A stretch of 64,000 nt of DNA. It comes from Pseudomonadota bacterium (GTDB taxonomy: Bacteria > Pseudomonadota > Gammaproteobacteria > Burkholderiales > Burkholderiaceae_C). The stretch is taken from contig JAEZWW010000089.1 of NCBI GenBank assembly GCA_023442945.1, positions 4,951 to 68,950 on the forward strand, read 5' to 3'. Both the position numbers and the translations under genes were made by a program. Under the pieces are notes generated by a model. That model ran no database searches, was not told where the DNA came from, and worked only from the letters and a program-made list of their open reading frames with translations. Positions 8,088-17,464 of this stretch are shown one piece after another; position 1 is the stretch's first letter, and every line of letters begins with the position of its first letter.

Positions 8088-8151
8088 GCTATGAATAGCG
8101 TAGCTGGGCGCGCAGGTGGTTGTAGGGCGACGGCCTGATTCTTCTTGAAAT
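8088..8151 (+). repeat. Dispersed repeat family A, copy 4
   Basis: Contains TAGCTGGGCGCGCAGGTGG then TTGTAGGGCGACGGCCTGATT and TTGAAAT. It fills most of the 137-bp convergent gap between cytX and sbcC. Confidence 0.8.
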
Positions 8152-8169
8152 CGGGTTGGCGCGGCAGTC

Positions 8170-11100
8170 TCAGTACACCAGCCGCGAATGCCCCACGCCG
8201 CCGCCTTTGTCCACGCGGATCTGTACCGGGATGCGCTCCTTCAGCGCCTCCACGTGGCTGATCACGCCGATCATCTTGCCGCTGGCGTTCAGCGCGTCCA
8301 GCGCCGCCAGCGCGACCTCCAGCGTGTCGCCATCGAGCGTGCCAAAGCCTTCGTCCAGGAACAGCGAATCGATCGAGGTCTTGTGGCTGACCAGGTCGGA
8401 CAGCGCCAGCGCCAGCGCCAGGCTGACCAGAAAGCCTTCGCCGCCCGACAACGTGCGTGTGTCGCGCGCCACGTCGCCCTGCCAGCCGTCGACCACTTCC
8501 AGCTCCAGCTCGCCCGTCGCCTTGCGCCGCAACGTGTAGCGCCCGTGCAGGCGCGCGAGGTGCTGGTTGGCCAGGTGCAGCAGGTGGTCCAGCGTCAGCC
8601 CCTGCGCAAACTTGCGGTACTTGTCGCCCTTGGCCGAGCCGATCAGCCCGTCCAGCCGCTGCCACAGGTCGCTGTCGGCGCGCTGCTGGTCGATGCGGGT
8701 CAGCAGCGCTTGCTGGCCGCTGCGGCGCGTGGCATCGTCGGCCAGGCGGGTGCGGATTTCCGACAGCTGCGCGATCAGCGCGTCGCGCTGCGCCTGCAAC
8801 TGGTCGATGCGCGCCTGCAGCGCTTCGGGCGCCTCGTCCGTCAGGGCCTGCGCGGCCAAAGCGGCGTGGCGTTGCTGCGCGTCGGCCAGCACGGCATCGC
8901 AGCGCTGGGTTTCGGTGGCCAGACGCGCGTCCCAGTCGGCCAGGCGCGCGTGCTCATCGGCCGGTAGCAGGGCGGCGCGGTAGGCCGCCGCATCGGCAAA
9001 CGGGCTGGCTTGCAGCGCGGTGGCCCAGGCGGCGTCGGCTTGGCTGGCTTGGGACCGAGCTTGTGTGCACTGCGCTTGCGCGGCCTCCAGGCGGCCGGCC
9101 AGCGTGTGCAGGGCGGCGTGGATCTGGTCGACGGCTTGGGCGCTCGCGGCCAAGGTGTCGGGCAAGGGCGCAGCGCTTGCGTCGTCATTGGCGTCGTCCG
9201 CGAGCGCGCTGGCCGCGCGCTCGGCCCACAGCGCGGCGTCGGCGTCGGCGCGCTCGGCCTGGGCGTGCTGCGCACCGATGTCGATGGCCAGTTGCTGCCC
9301 ACGCTGTTGCGTGCTTTGCCAACGCTGCCATTCGGCGCTGCGTTCGGCCAGCCAAGGCGCGGGGTCGGCATCGGCCGCGGGCAGGGTGTAGCCGGCGGCG
9401 GCCACGGCGCGCGCGAGCTCGGCCTGCAACGCGTTCGCCTCGGCCTGCACGGCGCGCAACTGCTGCGCCAGTGCGTCCTGGCGCTGCACCAGCCCAGCCA
9501 GCGTTTGCTGTTCGCGCTCGCGCGCGTGATGGGCGTGTTGCAGCGCCTGCGCGCTGTGGTGGGCTTGCTCGCTGGCGCGGGTCAGGGCCAGCTCGGCCGC
9601 TTCGGCTTGTGCCAGCGCTTGCGCCAGACGCTCGGTTTGCGCGGCGGCGCCTTGCGCGGCGTTGGTCAGCGCGTCCTCTTGCGACCAGGCATCGGGCGGG
9701 GGCGCGTCGTTGCCCGGCGCTGCTTGCTGCAACAAGGCCTGCCAGCGCCCGGCGGCGGCGTTGCTGTCGGCTTGCAACTCAGCCGCTTGGGCCTGTGCCT
9801 GCTCCAGCTTGGCTTGCGCGGCGGCGGCGTCCGCCTTGCATTGCTCGCCTTGCGCGCGCAGGGCGTCCAGCGCGGTTTGGGCGTCGACCAGCGCGCGTTC
9901 GGTTTCGCCCACGTCGAGCGCGGCGTAGGCGGCGATGGCCGGGTGCTCGCGCGCGCCGCACAGCGGGCAGGCTTCGCCCGGCTGCAGCGCGTGGCGGTGC
10001 GCTTCCAGGCTTTGGATGCGCTGCTCTTGCGCCAGCAGTTTCTGTTTGTCGCTGACCACGCTCTGTTGCGCCTTGAAGCGCTCGCGCAAGCTCAACAAGG
10101 TTTGCTGTAGCTGGGCAGTCTCCGATTGCCCCGCGACCACGCGCTGCTGCAGCGTGCCGGCTTGCCCGGTCAGGCGGCGGCGCTGGTGCGCCACCTCTTC
10201 CAACTGCTGCCACCACTGGCCGTGCCGGTGCGCGCCTTGCCAGCGGGCGCGCAGCGCGGCGACGCTGTCCGCGCCGTGTTGGGCCAGCTGTGCTTGCAAG
10301 GCCGTGCGCGCGCTTTGCAGCGCGGTCTGCGCGGCCTGCTGCGCCTGTTCGGCCTGGCGCAGCGCGCCGTCTTGGGTGGCGATGCGCTGCTGCAGGCCGG
10401 CGTGCTCTTGCGCCAGCGCGCCTTGCTGCTCGGCCAGTTTGCTGTGGCGCTGGCGCAGCGTGCTGCGCTGGCCAAAACGCAGGCGCCAATCGGCCAAGCG
10501 CTCGCCCAGGTCGGCGTGCGCGGCGTGGGCCTGGCGGTACGCGTCGGCCTGTTGGCGCTCGGCTTGTAGCGTGCCCAGGCGGGCGTGCGCGCTGCTGGCG
10601 GCTTGCGCGGCCAAGCGGTGGCCGTGGCACAGGTGCTGGCCCAGGCGTTGGCGCTGCGCGGCTTCTTCGGTCCGCAGTTGGTGGAGCGCAGACGAGCTTT
10701 CGATCACGGCGTTTCGCGCCTGCTGTTGCGCCTGGTGTGCGGGCTGCAAGGCTTGGGCCGGCGCGTGCACCGCCAGGGCTTGCAGCGCGGGTGCAGCGTC
10801 GGCGCGGGCTTGCGCGGCGGCGCGCTGCGCTTGCTCGGCCTCGGCCAGGGTCTGGGCGGCCAGCTCGCGCTCGCGCTGCCATTGGCGCAGCGCGGTCGCG
10901 GCCTGCAGCTGGGCGTCGGCGTCACGCTGCTCGGCCAGCCAGCGCTGTTGGTCGGCGGCCAGGGCGTCGCGCTCTTCAGGGGCCAGCAGCTGCACACCAT
11001 CGGCTTGCGCCTGCAGCTGTTCCAGCGCGTGCCGCGCGGCGCGCGAACGCTCGAACACGGCTTGCGATATTTGGCCGTAGATCTCGGTGCCCGTCAGCTC

Positions 11101-11634
11101 TTCCAGCAGCTCAGCGCGGTCGTTGGCGTTGGCGTTGAGGAAGGCCGCAAAGCCGCCTTGGGCCAGCAGCATGGACCGCGTGAAGCGCGCGAAGTCCAGG
11201 CCGGTGAGCGCGGCGATGCGTTTGAGCTTGTCGCCGCTGTGCGTGCTGAGGATCTCGCCCGCGCCGTCGTCGCCGGTGAGCTGCGCCAGTTCGACCTTGG
11301 GCGCCTGCAGCGCGCCGTCGATGCGGTCGCGCGCGCGGCGCTGGCTCCAGAAGGCGCGGTAGGCCGTGCCTTTGACTTCGAACACCACTTCCGCCAAACA
11401 GTCGGCGGTGTGGCGCGTCATCAACTCGTTGCTTTGACCCCCGACGCTGGTCAGACGCGGCGTCTGGTGGTACAGCGCCAGGCAGATCGCGTCCAGCAAG
11501 CTGGACTTGCCCGCGCCCGTCGGCCCGGTGATGGCGAACAGGCCGTTGTCCTTGAAGGGTGCTTCGCGGAAGTCGACCGTGAATTCGCCCTTGAGCGAAT
11601 TCAGGTTCTTCAGGCGCAGGCTGAGGATCTTCAT
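8170..11634 (-). CDS. sbcC: Exonuclease subunit SbcC (Rad50-like ATPase)
   Basis: Large subunit of the SbcCD nuclease, which cleaves DNA hairpins and processes stalled or broken forks. It has 1154 residues: Walker A in GPTGAGKSSLLDAI near residue 40, two long Ala/Gln-rich coiled coils, the zinc hook CPLCG near 560, and at the C-terminus the signature LSGGEGFLVSLALALALS followed by Walker B SLFLDEGFGTLD. Its start overlaps the sbcD stop by 4 nt (ATGA), so the two are translationally coupled. A little longer than the E. coli protein (about 1050), with the extra length in the coiled coil. Confidence 0.95.
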   Translation of the reverse strand: MKILSLRLKNLNSLKGEFTVDFREAPFKDNGLFAITGPTGAGKSSLLDAICLALYHQTPRLTSVGGQSNELMTRHTADCLAEVVFEVKGTAYRAFWSQRRARDRIDGALQAPKVELAQLTGDDGAGEILSTHSGDKLKRIAALTGLDFARFTRSMLLAQGGFAAFLNANANDRAELLEELTGTEIYGQISQAVFERSRAARHALEQLQAQADGVQLLAPEERDALAADQQRWLAEQRDADAQLQAATALRQWQRERELAAQTLAEAEQAQRAAAQARADAAPALQALAVHAPAQALQPAHQAQQQARNAVIESSSALHQLRTEEAAQRQRLGQHLCHGHRLAAQAASSAHARLGTLQAERQQADAYRQAHAAHADLGERLADWRLRFGQRSTLRQRHSKLAEQQGALAQEHAGLQQRIATQDGALRQAEQAQQAAQTALQSARTALQAQLAQHGADSVAALRARWQGAHRHGQWWQQLEEVAHQRRRLTGQAGTLQQRVVAGQSETAQLQQTLLSLRERFKAQQSVVSDKQKLLAQEQRIQSLEAHRHALQPGEACPLCGAREHPAIAAYAALDVGETERALVDAQTALDALRAQGEQCKADAAAAQAKLEQAQAQAAELQADSNAAAGRWQALLQQAAPGNDAPPPDAWSQEDALTNAAQGAAAQTERLAQALAQAEAAELALTRASEQAHHSAQALQHAHHAREREQQTLAGLVQRQDALAQQLRAVQAEANALQAELARAVAAAGYTLPAADADPAPWLAERSAEWQRWQSTQQRGQQLAIDIGAQHAQAERADADAALWAERAASALADDANDDASAAPLPDTLAASAQAVDQIHAALHTLAGRLEAAQAQCTQARSQASQADAAWATALQASPFADAAAYRAALLPADEHARLADWDARLATETQRCDAVLADAQQRHAALAAQALTDEAPEALQARIDQLQAQRDALIAQLSEIRTRLADDATRRSGQQALLTRIDQQRADSDLWQRLDGLIGSAKGDKYRKFAQGLTLDHLLHLANQHLARLHGRYTLRRKATGELELEVVDGWQGDVARDTRTLSGGEGFLVSLALALALSDLVSHKTSIDSLFLDEGFGTLDGDTLEVALAALDALNASGKMIGVISHVEALKERIPVQIRVDKGGGVGHSRLVY

Positions 11635-12884
11635 GCCGCCGCTCCGTCGGCCTCGCCGGCGGTCAAATCGGCCAGCACCTGGCGGTAGCGCGTGTCCAGC
11701 GCGCTGTGCAACTCGGGCGTCAGCGTCTCCTGCGCCAGCCGACGGGCGAAGACCTCGTGCGGGCTGAGCTCGTGCAGCGCTTCGCCTGCGTCACCGGCCA
11801 GTTGCGGCGCGGCCGTACCGCGCTGGCGGCGCACGCGCAGCACCTGCACCGGCAGCGCGGTGGTGAGCGCGTCGACGCGCGCGGCCAGATCGGGCAGGTA
11901 GTCGTCTTCTTGCACCGTGACTTCCAGCCACACCGGACATTCGGCGGTGCCGGGCGCGGCGGCGGCCTGCAGCGCGGCGGGCAGGGTCGCGAGCGACCCA
12001 CTGACGGCGGCCAGCGGCTGGAACGCGGGCACGGGCACCGCCTCGATGCGCTGCACCCCGTCCGCATCCAGCTCGACCAGCAGCACCTGCTTGGCTTGCC
12101 GCGCTTCGTCAAAGCTCAGCGCGATGGGCGATCCGCTGTAGCGCACGTGGTCCAGCCCGCCGACTTTCTGCGGCTGGTGGATGTGCCCGAGCGCGATGTA
12201 GTCGGCCGGCGGGAAGGCGCTGGTGGGGAAGGCTTCGAGCGCGCCGACGTAGATCTCGCGCACCGATTCGCTGCGGCTGGCGCCCACCGTGGTCAGGTGC
12301 CCCGTGGCGACGATGGGCAGGCGTTGCCCGGTCTGGGCCAGGTGCTCGGCTTGCAGTGCCTGCGCCGCGGCGTAGACGCGCGCGTAGGTGCCCTGGATGG
12401 CGTTTTGCAGCGCCAGTTGCTTGTCGGCGGCCGACTGGCCGGCGTCGCTTTGCACCACGTCGCGGGCGCGGATGAAGGGCAGGGCGCAGACGATGCAGCC
12501 GGGCACCGCCGCGTCGCCGCGCATGGGCAAGGTCAGCACGTGCCGCGCCGCGTCGGCATCAACCGCGGCGACGACGTGCGCGTTCAGCTGGGCCAGCAGC
12601 GGTTGGTGTTCGCCCAGCACGCTGACCGAATCGTGGTTGCCGCCCAGCACCAGCAGCGCCACGCTGGCGCGGCACAGGCGGCCGATCAGCTGGTTGTACA
12701 GCTCGCGCGCGTAGCTGGGCGGCGCGCCGGTGTCGAAGACGTCGCCGGCGATCAGCACGGCGTCGACCGCGTGGGCGTCGACCTGCGCCAGCAGCCAATC
12801 GATCAGCGCCGCGTGTTCGGCCTGGCGCGTCTGGCCCATGAAGTGCTGGCCCAAATGCCAGTCTGAAGTGTGAAGAAGGCGCAT
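11631..12884 (-). CDS. sbcD: Exonuclease subunit SbcD (Mre11-like nuclease)
   Basis: Metallophosphoesterase subunit of SbcCD, 417 residues. The metal-binding motifs are clear: DWHLGQHF near residue 8, GDVFDTG near 48 and GGNHDS near 80. First gene of a two-gene minus-strand operon with sbcC. The upstream 247 bp (12885-13131), shared with a divergent VOC-family gene, shows no recognisable regulatory motif. Confidence 0.95.
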   Translation of the reverse strand: MRLLHTSDWHLGQHFMGQTRQAEHAALIDWLLAQVDAHAVDAVLIAGDVFDTGAPPSYARELYNQLIGRLCRASVALLVLGGNHDSVSVLGEHQPLLAQLNAHVVAAVDADAARHVLTLPMRGDAAVPGCIVCALPFIRARDVVQSDAGQSAADKQLALQNAIQGTYARVYAAAQALQAEHLAQTGQRLPIVATGHLTTVGASRSESVREIYVGALEAFPTSAFPPADYIALGHIHQPQKVGGLDHVRYSGSPIALSFDEARQAKQVLLVELDADGVQRIEAVPVPAFQPLAAVSGSLATLPAALQAAAAPGTAECPVWLEVTVQEDDYLPDLAARVDALTTALPVQVLRVRRQRGTAAPQLAGDAGEALHELSPHEVFARRLAQETLTPELHSALDTRYRQVLADLTAGEADGAAA

Positions 12885-13131
12885 GAAAAAAGCGGGGGCG
12901 CGGGACAGGGCAACAAAGCGAAGCAGGCATTAGAGCATCGCCCTGCGACGGCGAAGGGGCACGGACGCGAGCCGAAAAAGAGCGCACGCCCCCACGCCGA
13001 CCTGTCGCCCGCGTGGCAGCCGTGCCCGGTCGACTGCACCGCACAAAGGTACGATGGTCAAACCACTGCCCAGGGCGCTGCCAGCGTGCTGGCTGTGGTC
13101 AAAAACCCCCTATTTTGAGGAGACATTCCCT

Positions 13132-13518
13132 GTGTTCAGCCACGTCATGATCGGCGCCGCCGACTTGGAGCAATCCCGCCAGTTTTACGACGCCGTGCTC
13201 GGCACCCTGGGCATCGCGCCCGGCGCGGCCAACAAGCACCGCTATTTCTACCGCGGTGGCGGTGGCACGTTCTCGATCAGCACGCCGATCAATGGCAAAG
13301 CCGCCACGCACGCCAACGGCGGCACCATCGGTTTTGTCGCCAACTCGCCCGAACAGGCCGACGCCTTCCACGCGGCCGGCCTGGCGCACGGCGGCGTGAC
13401 CTGCGAAGACCCGCCCGGCTGGCGCGGCGAAAAGCCGGGCCGCATGTACATCGCCTACCTGCGCGACCCGGCCGGCAACAAGATCTGCGCGCTGCACCGC
13501 GAACCCAAGGACGCTTGA
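13132..13518 (+). CDS. VOC-family (glyoxalase/dioxygenase-fold) protein
   Basis: A 128-residue single-domain protein of the vicinal-oxygen-chelate superfamily. It begins FSHVMIGAADLEQSRQFYD and ends YLRDPAGNKICALH, both typical. The start is a GTG at 13132, chosen because TGAGGAGA precedes it by 8 nt and the homologous domain begins there. Metal-dependent lyase or dioxygenase activity is usual in the superfamily; the substrate here cannot be inferred. Transcribed alone, followed by a repeat and an intrinsic terminator. Confidence 0.82.
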   Translation: MFSHVMIGAADLEQSRQFYDAVLGTLGIAPGAANKHRYFYRGGGGTFSISTPINGKAATHANGGTIGFVANSPEQADAFHAAGLAHGGVTCEDPPGWRGEKPGRMYIAYLRDPAGNKICALHREPKDA

Positions 13519-13551
13519 GGAGGTCCGCGGCGGTCGGCGGTGAATCACCGA

Positions 13552-13617
13552 TTGCTATGCAAAGAGAAGCTGGCCGCGCAGGTGGTTGTAGGGCCGACGC
13601 CTGATTTGGCTTGAAAT
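13552..13617 (+). repeat. Dispersed repeat family A, copy 5
   Basis: One of the best-preserved copies: GCTGGCCGCGCAGGTGG, TTGTAGGGCCGACGCCTGATTT, then GGCTTGAAATG. It lies between the VOC gene stop and the terminator at 13661. Confidence 0.85.
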
Positions 13618-13660
13618 GCGTTAGCGGGGCTGCCCTGGCGCAGCGGCGTGTGCCCAAAAA

Positions 13661-13691
13661 AAAAGCCGACGGCGTGCTGCCGTCGGCTTTT
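13661..13691. terminator. Bidirectional intrinsic terminator
   Basis: AAAAGCCGACGGC pairs perfectly with GCCGTCGGCTTTT around a 5-nt loop, with a T-run on one side and an A9 run on the other. It can end both the VOC gene (+) and the PadR-type regulator gene (-), which converge on it. Confidence 0.85.
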
Positions 13692-13741
13692 CTATTTGGC
13701 GAACGCACCAGCGCGCTGGCGGCGCCCGGCGGTGTGGCCGC

Positions 13742-14368
13742 TCAGGCCGCTTCGACCTGCAGCGCCGCCTGGTCCAGCACGGCGGCGATGGCCTTGACCT
13801 GCGCGTCGGTCAGTGGCTCGGCCGGCGCGCCGGGGCGGCCGTCGAGCTTCAGGCGCAGCGCGGTCTTGAAGTTCTCCAGCGCGCGCACCAGTGCAGCAGG
13901 GCGCTGGTGGCGCTCGTGCCGGCGGCCTTCGGACAGGCGCCCCAGCAGTTGCTGCAGCGCGTCGTCCTGCTCGGCCAGCGCGGCCTGGCCTTCGGGTGTG
14001 ATGGCGTACTGCTTGCGACCGCCCGCCGCTTCGGTCGCGGTGACATGGCCCATGTCGACCAGCACGCTCAGCGTCGGGTACATGGTGCCCGGGCTGGGCT
14101 GGTAGTCGCCGCCGACCAGCTCGCCCACGGCGCGGATCAGGTCGTACCCGTGGCTAGGTTGCTGGGCGATCAGGTGCAGCGCCAACAGGCGCAGGCCACC
14201 GGCTTCAAACATGCGTTCGCGCCGGCGCGCCTGGTGGTGCTCGCCATGGTGCGGGCCGTGGCGCGGCCCATGGTGGGGACCCGGACCGCCGCCGAAGTCG
14301 TCGCCGTGCGCGTGGCGCGGGGCGTGCGGGTGATGGTGGTGCGGATGGTGGTTGTGATGAGGAGGCAT
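13742..14368 (-). CDS. His-rich PadR-family repressor, NfeR/YqjI-like (nickel-responsive type)
   Basis: A 208-residue protein. The first 50 residues are a His/Pro tract (HHPHHHHPHAPRHAHG and HHGPRHGPHHGEHH), followed by a PadR winged helix (LLALHLIAQQPSHGYDLIRA, SPGTMYPTLSVLVD) and the C-terminal segment ALENFKTALRLKLDG. This layout matches E. coli YqjI/NfeR, which senses nickel through a His-rich N-terminus and represses a ferric reductase gene. Nickel or other metal sensing is therefore likely. ATG 14368 is chosen because the His tract begins there; the frame is open further upstream. No siderophore-interacting protein gene lies next to it. Confidence 0.82.
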   Translation of the reverse strand: MPPHHNHHPHHHHPHAPRHAHGDDFGGGPGPHHGPRHGPHHGEHHQARRRERMFEAGGLRLLALHLIAQQPSHGYDLIRAVGELVGGDYQPSPGTMYPTLSVLVDMGHVTATEAAGGRKQYAITPEGQAALAEQDDALQQLLGRLSEGRRHERHQRPAALVRALENFKTALRLKLDGRPGAPAEPLTDAQVKAIAAVLDQAALQVEAA

Positions 14369-14401
14369 CGGTTGCTGTCTCAGGTGGTTGAAGATGTAGC
14401 T

Positions 14402-14425
14402 ACGATATATCATAATACGACGTCG
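14402..14425 (-). promoter_or_regulatory. Candidate promoter and operator of the NfeR-like gene
   Basis: An A/T-rich island in GC-rich surroundings, 34 bp upstream of the regulator start. It contains the palindromes GATATATC (14404-14411) and CGACGTCG (14418-14425). On the minus strand TATGAT could serve as a -10 box overlapping GATATATC, consistent with autorepression. Confidence 0.4.
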
Positions 14426-15035
14426 AGCAAGATGGTACGACGGCGCTTTACACAACTTTGCGGGGGACGCCGGCGCATGTTTCCGTTGCTTACGGAGCAG
14501 CGCGCAGAGGTACGGCATGGGGCGCCGCTTGGACACCCCATGCTGAGCAGGCGCGCCGTGGCTGGAGGGCGCGGCGCACACCGGGGCGGTCAAGCGCGCG
14601 CGGAAACCATCACGCGACGGCCGCGACGCACCAACACGCGGTGACGGACGCCGAGAACGCCTGCGTGGGGGCGGGCGCGCGCGGCGCGGAAGGCGCCGGT
14701 CGTGCTGAAAAGCGCCTGGGATTGTGCCGTGCGAATTGAGGGCAAATCGGCCACTGGCCCTACAACCGTCTGCGCTAGCAGCTACTAAATCAATAGTGAT
14801 CAAAGTCGGGCGGCGTTCACGCCCGAGCGGTCACTCCGCCTGGGTTTGGGCATGGGCTCTGGCGCGGATCAGGGCGTGCCGCAGTGCGGGTGGCCGATGG
14901 GGTGGTCGGCCGCGGCGACCACCTGCTCGACGGGGCCAACAGACCGGCGCCGGCATCCAGGCCGCAAGTCCTGAGGGGCGGGCCGCCCTGGCGCCCGCCT
15001 CCGTCCGCGCCGGCGCTTGGTGGGTAGGCAGTTGG
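14426..15035. other. Gene-free stretch
   Basis: Six hundred bases without a supported gene. The only recognisable element is one copy of repeat family A (14739-14798). The frames that stay open have the Arg/Ala-rich composition expected of non-coding GC-rich DNA. Confidence 0.5.
14739..14798 (-). repeat. Dispersed repeat family A, copy 6
   Basis: On the minus strand: ATTTAGTAGCTGCTAGCGCAGACGG, then TTGTAGGGCCAGTGGCCGATTTG. Both internal hairpins are preserved. Confidence 0.8.
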
Positions 15036-16295
15036 TCAGCGGCGCGCCTTGGCTGGCCTTGGCCCGTAGCGCAGCGTCAGCAGGCTGCCCAGCGCCAGCG
15101 CGACCAGCGCAAAGCCGGGCGCGCCCAGGGCGCCGACGCGGTCGACCAGCAGCCCACCCGCCAGGGCGCCGCTGGCGATGGCGATCTGAAAGGCCGCCAC
15201 CAGCAGGCCGCCAGCGCCTTCGGCCTGGTCGGGCGCGGCGCGCACGATCCAGGTCTGGAAGCCGACCGGAAAGGCGGCAAAGGCGAAACCCCACAGCACC
15301 ACCGCCACCGCGGTGACGGCAGGCGAGCGGCCGGCCAGCAGCAGGCTGGCTGCCATCACCACGATCACGCTGCCGCCAGCGACGATGGCGCGGCGTTCGC
15401 TGCGCTCCGCCAGCCCGCCGCCCACCAGATTGCCAAAAAAGCCGCCGATGCCGTAGCCCAACAAGACGGCCGAGACCGCGCCCACCGACAGGTGCGCAAC
15501 GTCTTCCATCAAAGGCCGCAGGTAGGTAAAGCCGGCGAAATGGCCCGAGATCACCAGCAGCACCGCCAGCAAGGCCACCCGCACGCCGGGGCGGCGCAGC
15601 AGTGCGCCCAGCACGCGCAGGTCGGTGTGGTCGCGCGGGGGGAGGGCCGGCAGGCTGATCACCTGGGCCGCCAGCGCCAGCAGGCCGACCGCCTCGGCCG
15701 CCACGAAGGCGCTGCGCCAACCCCAGAGCGAGCCCATCCACGCGCCCAGGGGCGCTGCGCAGACGGTGGCGACCGAAACGCCGGTGAGGATCACCGCCAT
15801 CGCCCGCGCGAACAAGGGCGCCGGCACCAGCCGCATGGCCAGCGCCCCGGACATCGCCCAAAAGCCGCCCAACGCCATGCCCAGCAGCACGCGGGATACG
15901 AGCAGGGTCGCCAAACTGTTGGCCGTGATGGCCAGCGCGTTGGAGACGATCAGCAGCAGGGTCAGCACCAGCAGAACGCGCTTGCGGTCGTGCTGCCGGG
16001 TGACAAGGGCCAGGCCAGGCGCCGCCACCGCAGCCACCAGCGCGGTGGCGGTCACCGTTTGGCCGGCGGCGCCGGCGCTGATGTGCAGGTCGGCGGCAAT
16101 GGCGGTCAGCAGGCTGACGGGCAGGAACTCGGCGGTCACCAGGCTGAAGACGCCGAGGGTGAGGGCGAGCACCGCGGGCCATTGCGCCGTTGTGCTGCCG
16201 TCGGTCGGTGTGGGGGCGGCGGCAGCCGCTGCGGGGGTGCGGGTGCCGGCCAGTTGGCCGTCATCCACTGCGGGGCATGAGAGGCAGGAAGACAC
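15036..16295 (-). CDS. MFS efflux transporter (DHA1 family)
   Basis: A 419-residue major-facilitator protein with about 12 membrane segments after an Ala/Pro/Thr-rich 40-residue N-terminal tail. Segments such as TAEFLPVSLLTAIAADL and GMALGGFWAMSGALAMRL are typical of DHA1 exporters of the purine-ribonucleoside/arabinose-efflux type (NepI/AraJ-like). The substrate is unknown. It diverges from an AraC-family gene across a 76-bp gap, the usual arrangement for a transporter and its own regulator. Confidence 0.85.
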   Translation of the reverse strand: MSSCLSCPAVDDGQLAGTRTPAAAAAAPTPTDGSTTAQWPAVLALTLGVFSLVTAEFLPVSLLTAIAADLHISAGAAGQTVTATALVAAVAAPGLALVTRQHDRKRVLLVLTLLLIVSNALAITANSLATLLVSRVLLGMALGGFWAMSGALAMRLVPAPLFARAMAVILTGVSVATVCAAPLGAWMGSLWGWRSAFVAAEAVGLLALAAQVISLPALPPRDHTDLRVLGALLRRPGVRVALLAVLLVISGHFAGFTYLRPLMEDVAHLSVGAVSAVLLGYGIGGFFGNLVGGGLAERSERRAIVAGGSVIVVMAASLLLAGRSPAVTAVAVVLWGFAFAAFPVGFQTWIVRAAPDQAEGAGGLLVAAFQIAIASGALAGGLLVDRVGALGAPGFALVALALGSLLTLRYGPRPAKARR

Positions 16296-16371
16296 TTTGC
16301 TTAACCATAAGTCGTACAGGGCTGCCAGCTTAGGACTAGGATCCTGGCGTTTCCATGCCTGAAATGCCGTA

Positions 16372-17388
16372 ATGCTTGATCATTCCTCCAAGACGTCTGA
16401 GGGCCCTGCGAGCGCAACGCCCGGTGTGTCCGACACCTTGACCGAGATCCTGCTGGGCCTGCGCTTGGAAGGGGTGGAGTACGGCCGCTGTGTCGCGCAA
16501 GCGCCCTGGGCGGTGACGTTTGCGGCCCAGCCCGCGGCGCGCTTTCATTTTGTGGCGCGCGGGGACTGCTGGCTGCAAAAGCCGGGGGGCGAGTGGCTGC
16601 GCCTGCGGCCTGGCGACGCCGTGCTGCTGCCGCATGGCAGCGCCCATGCGCTGGCCAGTTCGCCCGAAGTCCCGGGCGTGGAAGCGGGCACGCTGGAACG
16701 TGTCTCGGTGGCCGACAACCTCTACCTGGTGCAGGGCTGTGGTGCCAAGGCCGATAGTGGTGGCGCACCGGCGGGCACCGACTGCACCGCGCCCAGCGTG
16801 GTGTTCAGCGGTGTCATGCGCTTCAACCTGGACCCGCTGCACCCCCTCATCTCGATGATGCCGCCGCTGATGCTGGCGGGCGATCTGGCGCACAGCGACC
16901 CCACGGTGCCGGCGCTGTTGGAGGCCATGGAGCGCGAGGTGGCGCTGGAGCGCATCGGCGCCTGCGGAATCATGGCGCGCATGGCCGACGTGCTGGCCGC
17001 CAGCATCATCCGCGCGTGGGTGGAGTGCGGCTGCAACGCGTCCACCGGCTGGGTGGCGGCGGTGCGCTGTCCGCAAATCGGCAAGGTCGTGGCGGCCATC
17101 CACGCCGACCCGGCGCGCGCCTGGGACGTGCCGACGCTGGCGGGGCTCATGGGCGCGTCGCGCTCCAAGTTCGCGCAGGCCTTTACCCGCCTGATGGGCG
17201 AGAGCCCGGCCAAGTACGTGACGAAGGTGAAGATGTTCCAGGCGCGCCACTGGATCGCCCACGACGGCCTGCGCATGGCCACGGTGGCGGCGCGGCTGGG
17301 TTACGAGTCCGAGGCGTCGTTCAGCCGGGCGTTCAAGCGCATCGTGGGTGCGCCGCCCAGCACGGCGCGGCGCGCGTTGAGCGACTGA
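16372..17388 (+). CDS. AraC-family regulator with cupin sensor domain
   Basis: A 338-residue protein. An N-terminal cupin (residues about 30-200; FHFVARGDCWLQ and LRPGDAVLLPHG) precedes a C-terminal AraC DNA-binding domain with two helix-turn-helix units (WDVPTLAGLMGASRSKFAQA and ATVAARLGYESEASFSRAFK). The divergent MFS gene is the obvious target. The annotated ATG lacks a strong ribosome binding site, and a GTG about 18 codons in (VSDTLTEILLGL) could be the true start, because related proteins begin near that motif. Confidence 0.88.
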   Translation: MLDHSSKTSEGPASATPGVSDTLTEILLGLRLEGVEYGRCVAQAPWAVTFAAQPAARFHFVARGDCWLQKPGGEWLRLRPGDAVLLPHGSAHALASSPEVPGVEAGTLERVSVADNLYLVQGCGAKADSGGAPAGTDCTAPSVVFSGVMRFNLDPLHPLISMMPPLMLAGDLAHSDPTVPALLEAMEREVALERIGACGIMARMADVLAASIIRAWVECGCNASTGWVAAVRCPQIGKVVAAIHADPARAWDVPTLAGLMGASRSKFAQAFTRLMGESPAKYVTKVKMFQARHWIAHDGLRMATVAARLGYESEASFSRAFKRIVGAPPSTARRALSD

Positions 17389-17464
17389 GCGCCCCGCTGG
17401 TGCGTGCTGACCCGGCCCGGCAAATCGGGCCTTGTCGGCACCGCTTGCGCGCGGCGGCCGCGGC

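Noticed and set aside
14869..16182. A 437-codon frame overlapping the MFS gene on the same strand
   Set aside because: Arg/Pro/Gly-rich out-of-frame shadow; the MFS frame has 12 hydrophobic segments and family motifs.
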